Shown one piece after another: positions 60,159 to 64,000 of a stretch of DNA of 64,000 nucleotides; the first letter of the stretch is position 1, and each line of letters starts with the position of its first letter. This DNA comes from Stictocephala bisonia (taxonomy: Eukaryota; Arthropoda; Insecta; Hemiptera; Membracidae). Position numbers and translations under genes: made by a program. The DNA lies in the NCBI GenBank assembly GCA_035578905.1, contig JAQJVL010000082.1, positions 248,001 through 312,000 on the forward strand. Reading direction: 5' to 3'. Below the pieces are notes generated by a model, which searched no databases, had not been told where the DNA came from, and saw only the letters and a list, made by a program, of their open reading frames with translations.

Positions 60159-60246
60159 TTCCAGAACCATCTAGAAAGTTCCGGAACCTTCTAGACTGAC
60201 AATGGCACCTAATATAAAGGCACCCCCTAACCAAGAGGTAGTCAGT
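60159..60246 (+). promoter_or_regulatory. heat-shock-type promoter: HSE, TATA, initiator
   Basis: Heat-shock factor half-sites occur in strict 5-bp phase: TTC 60,159, GAA 60,164, ATC (imperfect) 60,169, GAA 60,174, TTC 60,179, GAA 60,184, TTC 60,189. The continuous perfect part is GAAAGTTCCGGAACCTTC. TATAAAG follows at 60,213-60,219. The arthropod initiator TCAGT lies at 60,242-60,246, with its A 31 bases from the TATA start. This is the architecture of an inducible hsp promoter. No heat-shock protein frame follows; the first ATG downstream (60,313) opens only 16 codons. It may drive a non-coding RNA, or be the promoter of a solo LTR: AATAAA lies at 60,461, followed by TTAGTGGCCACAAAGTGGGA, which only loosely resembles a primer-binding site. 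Confidence 0.75.
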
Positions 60247-61384
60247 GGCATTTGAATATTTAGTCTGAAGTGGAAATGACAATCAACTGATAATGTTTAA
60301 CAGTGACAGTTCATGAGTAGTGAGAGATATTGTGTGATAAGTGTCATTAATTATTATAAATAATAGTTGTTTGACTTTCATCGTTAAATTAGTGTATGTA
60401 TAGTAATAAAAATCATAAAATATATTGTATAGCGTAATTTAATTAATGAGTGAGTGTGAATAAAAGTAACAGTTAGTGGCCACAAAGTGGGATCACCTTA
60501 TTATTTCAGACCCAAAGTAATGTTACAAAACAATAAAGAATAACTAATCGGGTAAACAAAATTCACCATTCAACAATAAAACGATACTTACGTGTCATAG
60601 AATATCTTAAAGAAGTTTCATATTTCATAAATAGTCTTTATTAGCAATAATTAGAACTTCCAGCACTAAAAAAATATTTAAAAAAACAAACGGTTCGTTA
60701 TCTGGGAGGCTTTTATCAACTGAACTAATTGCTTTGAACACTGAGAGGCTAATTAGGAACTAGCCTAATTAGCCTAATTAGCCTAATTAGGAATCCCCTA
60801 TTGTTATTGAGGGAAATTATGTTTATTTATTTAACTAATATATTTCAGTTAAATAAATAAAAATTTCAGAATATTTCAGAAAAATATTTAACTAATATTC
60901 ATTTAAGTAGAGTAACAGCTATTCATTTCCTCTATTTTTATTGCACAAGTGCAATCTTATATGTGAACAGTTTAGTTATGTTTTTTCTATGAAAATAAGC
61001 ATACGTAGAGAATTAAAACGTGCAATTTACATAGAGCAATTATAAGTGGAGGGGAATGAAGGAGGTGGGGAAGGGAGACTGTATCCCTCAAGACAAATCA
61101 GTGCTAAGGATTGACTTGGTTTAACGACAGGAGTCAATCAAGTCTTGGTGACTTGGTGGGAACAGTTTTTTTGTGCTAAATAGGAGTATTCTCATATAAT
61201 TCAAGATTCAACAACATAATCAAATAAAGTCGAAATTTCTTATAATTATGCTAATAATAATTTAGTAACACGTTTAAAAAATAATTTAATAAAATATTAA
61301 ACATTAATTTTTATTTTATTTATTTTAAACTTCACTTGCCAGTTCACATGGGCCTGCATACCTGTACGTGTATTTAACTCAACG
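60247..61384. other. possible transcript of the heat-shock promoter; no gene
   Basis: No frame of note. A nine-base repeat, AGCCTAATT x4, sits at about 60,762-60,790 with an inverted partner just before it. Confidence 0.45.
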
Positions 61385-61478
61385 AGTAAATTACAGACCA
61401 TTCGCTCAGTTGGGGGGTTAAAACCTTAGAACTTGGACTTAACAGTTCACAGCCTTAGTTATTGAGCTACCAGGTTGG
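61385..61478 (-). repeat. tRNA-derived SINE-like sequence
   Basis: On the minus strand GGTAGCTCAATAACTAAGGC resembles a pol III A box. GGTTTTAACCCCCC, about 35 bases on, resembles a B box. It is not a full tRNA. Confidence 0.4.
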
Positions 61479-61884
61479 CTTTGAAATTGATTACCTACGT
61501 AACATGCAATTAGTCAACCAAAGACAACCTACGTGTAAATATGCAATGTAATAGGAATAGTCGAGACAGTAATTGAAATAGTCAGGCAAGTATGCTACTA
61601 CTTCTGGTTGAAACTGTAGCACTCCACCACTGGACCACAAAACAGCTGATAATTAGAGACGCAACATTTAAACTTGGATAAGATATAACTGTTTTTGTGT
61701 AATATTAATGGCAATACTTTGTTAATTTGTTACTTCAAACAATGTTTAGCTAGACATTCAGAAGCAATCAATCTTAGTCATTGAACTTTTAGTGATGTTT
61801 GTAAAGTTCGTATTTAAGTTTCGTTATTAAAATTAAGAATAAACCACCACCGCAACATAGAGTACATAATATAAAGTGCCCATA
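61479..61884. other. unannotated
   Basis: No feature could be supported. Confidence 0.6.
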
Positions 61885-62155
61885 ATACACGAACATTGGT
61901 ATTGACCCATTCGCCCACCCATACACAAACATTGGTATTGACCCACCCGTCCGCCCATACACGAACATTGGTATTGACCCACCCGCCCGCCCATACACGA
62001 ACATTGGTATTGACCCACCCGCCCGCCCATACACGTACAGAGGTATTGAAGTGACCTGCCCACCCATACACGTACAGTGGTATTGACCCACCCGCCCACC
62101 CATACACGTACAGTGTTATTGACCCACCCGCCCACCCATACACGTACAGTGGTAT
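61885..62155 (-). repeat. 36-bp GTATGGG minisatellite, inverted block
   Basis: About seven and a half units of ACCCACCCGCCCGCCCATAC plus ACGAACATTGGTATTG, the same 36-bp unit as at 54.7-56.3 kb but in reverse. The 100-128-codon minus-strand frames here are repeat artefacts. Confidence 0.93.
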
Positions 62156-62493
62156 TGTATACTGTAGTGTTATAAAGTGTTTTTCTAATTCATGGGACAC
62201 GATTCAATGGTGAAAGTTTACAATTGGTTGAAGTTGCATTTATAAATCAGTAACGTTTCGTCAATATGAATTTTTGCAAATGCTCATCATTACTTATTAC
62301 ATTACGACAAAATGATTCATGTTCAATGTTATATATATTGTGGAAGCTGCTCTGTATCTAAGAGAAACATAGTTAGGTTAGGTTACATATGTTTTAAATG
62401 TTTAGTTTAGTTTGGTGAGGGGAAGGAAATCTCTGAGGGCATTCCTAGATTGCACTTCAACCTTAGGTTTATTTTGTTCCCCTGTTGCCTACT
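62156..62493. other. unannotated
   Basis: No feature could be supported. A single GGTTAGGTTA occurs near 62,375. Confidence 0.55.
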
Positions 62494-63235
62494 AGAATAA
62501 TAATAATAAATGTTTTATTGCATATTTTAACATTCGTATAATGCATTGCAATCGTCATTTCTATGAAAAATTTTAACTAAACTAAAATTATTCATCCACG
62601 CTTACATCCAGATCCACATTCATACGTACAATAAGCATGCATTCACACACCCATTCTTTCAAAAAAGAAAAACAATGTTTCCCACTAAGCCAGCCTACTC
62701 GTGCAATTTTACTAGATCTCACAGTTATGTGCCAAAAACTCGTCTGAACTGTAGAATGCCTCTGCAATCAACACTTGCTTCAGACGAGATTTGAACGCCT
62801 TCAGCGTAGGAGCACATTTGATTGAATTTGGCAGTTTGATGACAAATTGAACACCTGCCTGTGCGGGCTATCGTTCGTAAGCTACCGTCCTGTGTCTCCA
62901 AATTCGGTAGTTACTCCTGCCTCTAGTCTCATAAGAGTGTATGTCGCAACCTCTTATGGACTCGCATTTTGATTTAAAAAAGAGAAATGTTTCAAGAATG
63001 TAGAGGCAGGGTAATGTCAACAAGTTCAGGTTTTTGACTGCTGCTCTGCACGACTCTCTCTGCCTAAGTTTTGCGATTATTCGAACCGCTCTTTTTTGAA
63101 GAACAAAAATTCTTGAGAGATTCGCGTTGGAGCAACCTCCCCACACCACCAGTCCGTAGGAGAGATGTGGGTAAATTACTCCGTAGTACGCCGTCATCAG
63201 TACCTGAGTTGGGCAATACTCTGACATGGGGTATC
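62494..63235 (-). mobile_element. LINE 3' end: reverse transcriptase C-terminus, 3'UTR and (ATT)n tail
   Basis: The minus-strand frame opens near 63,227 with YCPTQVLMTAYYGVIYPHLS, then VWGGCSNANLSRIFVLQKRA and RIIAKLRQRESCR. This is the part of LINE reverse transcriptases just after the catalytic core. A TAG at 62,868-62,870 stops it, but the same frame continues with AGVQFVIKLPNSIKCAPTLK and FKSRLKQVLI to the natural stop at 62,712-62,714, so only one nonsense change breaks it. The 3'UTR holds AATAAA near 62,515 and ends in (ATT)n at about 62,494-62,510. The 5' end is truncated. Jockey/CR1-type LINEs are likely. Confidence 0.9.
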
Positions 63236-63278
63236 TATTCCAAGCGGCTTAGCCAGCTCTAAAATCTTTTTCCTCTGA

Positions 63279-63687
63279 CTAGCTACCATTATTTCTTCTG
63301 AGAGCTCGTCCCCGAATTACCATTCTCCTTCTTCTGAGCTCCAGAGCTTCAGACTCAGTTAATAGATGTTCGGCAGACTCAAGAGCCTCACCACAAACTC
63401 GGCAACTGGTGTCTTCACTGTAGAGACCAATCTTTGCCAGATGTTTCCTGAAGTGGCTGCGTCCAGTAATGTATGCAATCACCATCTTGATGTCATTCTG
63501 ATTCATGGCGGTAAATGAGTTGGTCAGCGTAGGGTTAGATCCCCTCACCAGAGATTTTGTAAAGATGTGGCCGTGAAACCACTGCCATCTATTGTGGTGG
63601 CGATTTCTAGCCAAGTTCAGTATTTCAGCCTTGGCAAGTACTTACAAATGGGAGTCCTTGCTCCAAACTTGGCTAGGAGATCAGCCT
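63279..63687 (-). mobile_element. LINE with RNase H domain: C-terminal remnant
   Basis: On the minus strand ADLLAKFGARTP (63,685-63,650) is the end of an RNase H domain. After a frameshift the frame reads through ITGRSHFRKHLAKIGL and CRVCGEALESAEHLLTE to a stop at 63,279-63,281. This is the RNase H plus C-terminal zinc-knuckle order of I/R1-type non-LTR elements. The last cysteine of the CCHC knuckle is replaced by serine (CX2CX8HX4S). It differs from the adjoining LINE fragment, which has no RNase H, so two elements lie one after the other. Upstream sequence is lost near 63,690. Confidence 0.85.
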
Positions 63688-64000
63688 AGATGAACCTTAT
63701 ATAAATATATAAGTTATATTGAACACAGTATTATGGCTTATGCTACAAATACTGTTTCAAAATAAGTTTCTGTACATAACGTATTACAGCTAATACAGTA
63801 ATTCCAAATGAACTGTTGCACGATAACAAACATTGCAACTTGTTATGTAATCTTCACTTAAACTTTCATAAAATATTCTCTGACTTGTTAGTTAATTTAT
63901 TCTAACCAAAGCGTTCGTATTACATTAACACACACACAGGTAATTACGGTTGAATGACAAATTCGTGCACTTTCGTAATTAGTGACTATTGTTTCAAGCC
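63688..64000. other. AT-rich DNA, nothing recognised
   Basis: A short (CA)n run lies near 63,930-63,940. No other feature was seen. Confidence 0.6.

Noticed and set aside
60027..60500. A complete LTR retrotransposon
   Set aside because: No second LTR, no gag or pol frame, and the putative primer-binding site is a poor tRNA match; only a solo LTR remains possible.
61789..62200. Open frames of 100-128 codons on the minus strand
   Set aside because: Same 36-bp minisatellite; three frames are open in parallel.

Overview
This window is a 64 kb gene desert from a eukaryotic nuclear genome, most probably an insect and plausibly a hemipteran. It is strongly AT-rich. No host protein-coding gene, rRNA or functional tRNA gene could be supported; the longest open frames are artefacts of minisatellites or decayed transposon fragments. 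Signs of an insect are a perfect TTAGG (arthropod telomere motif) array near 47.1 kb, an arthropod-type TATA + TCAGT initiator promoter near 60.2 kb, and LINE, hAT, piggyBac-like and Helitron remnants of kinds common in insects. The species cannot be fixed from the sequence.

Layout. 0-26 kb: AT-rich DNA with LINE 3' ends at 4.9 and 21.0-21.7 kb (minus strand), a palindromic element with hammerhead-ribozyme-like cores at 9.06-9.35 kb, an internally deleted DNA transposon at 10.35-10.8 kb, a long inverted repeat at 24.06-24.74 kb, and scattered copies of short repeat families that I label A to F. 26-38 kb: a 17-copy 56-bp satellite, a palindromic element at 33.4-33.8 kb, a 60-bp (3 x 20 bp) minisatellite at 35.2-35.7 kb, an AT-rich degenerate array at 36.5-37.1 kb, and two decayed relatives of the 9 kb element. 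38-47 kb: the main transposon cluster. It holds a 1 kb palindrome with a CA/CG tract, a hAT element with an 8-bp target duplication, a TTAA-flanked piggyBac-like element 58 bp beyond it, a Helitron, a TA-flanked transposon remnant, and a 145-bp MITE with perfect 32-bp terminal inverted repeats around a TTAGG array.

50-57 kb: about 39 copies of a 113-bp satellite with two kinds of higher-order structure. It is interrupted by 1.8 kb carrying a 36-bp GTATGGGTGGG minisatellite, partly as a head-to-head inverted pair, and then resumes for about 4 copies. 57-64 kb: a 50-bp satellite, a compact heat-shock-type promoter (phased GAA/TTC units, TATA, initiator) with no recognisable gene behind it, another copy of the 36-bp minisatellite, and the 3' ends of two different non-LTR retrotransposons placed one after the other.

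Nothing here forms an operon or pathway. The biology is that of transposable elements and tandem repeats. The three items most worth following are the telomere-repeat-carrying MITE (47,044-47,204), the orphan heat-shock promoter (60,159-60,246) and the ribozyme-bearing palindromic family (9,061-9,347 and relatives).
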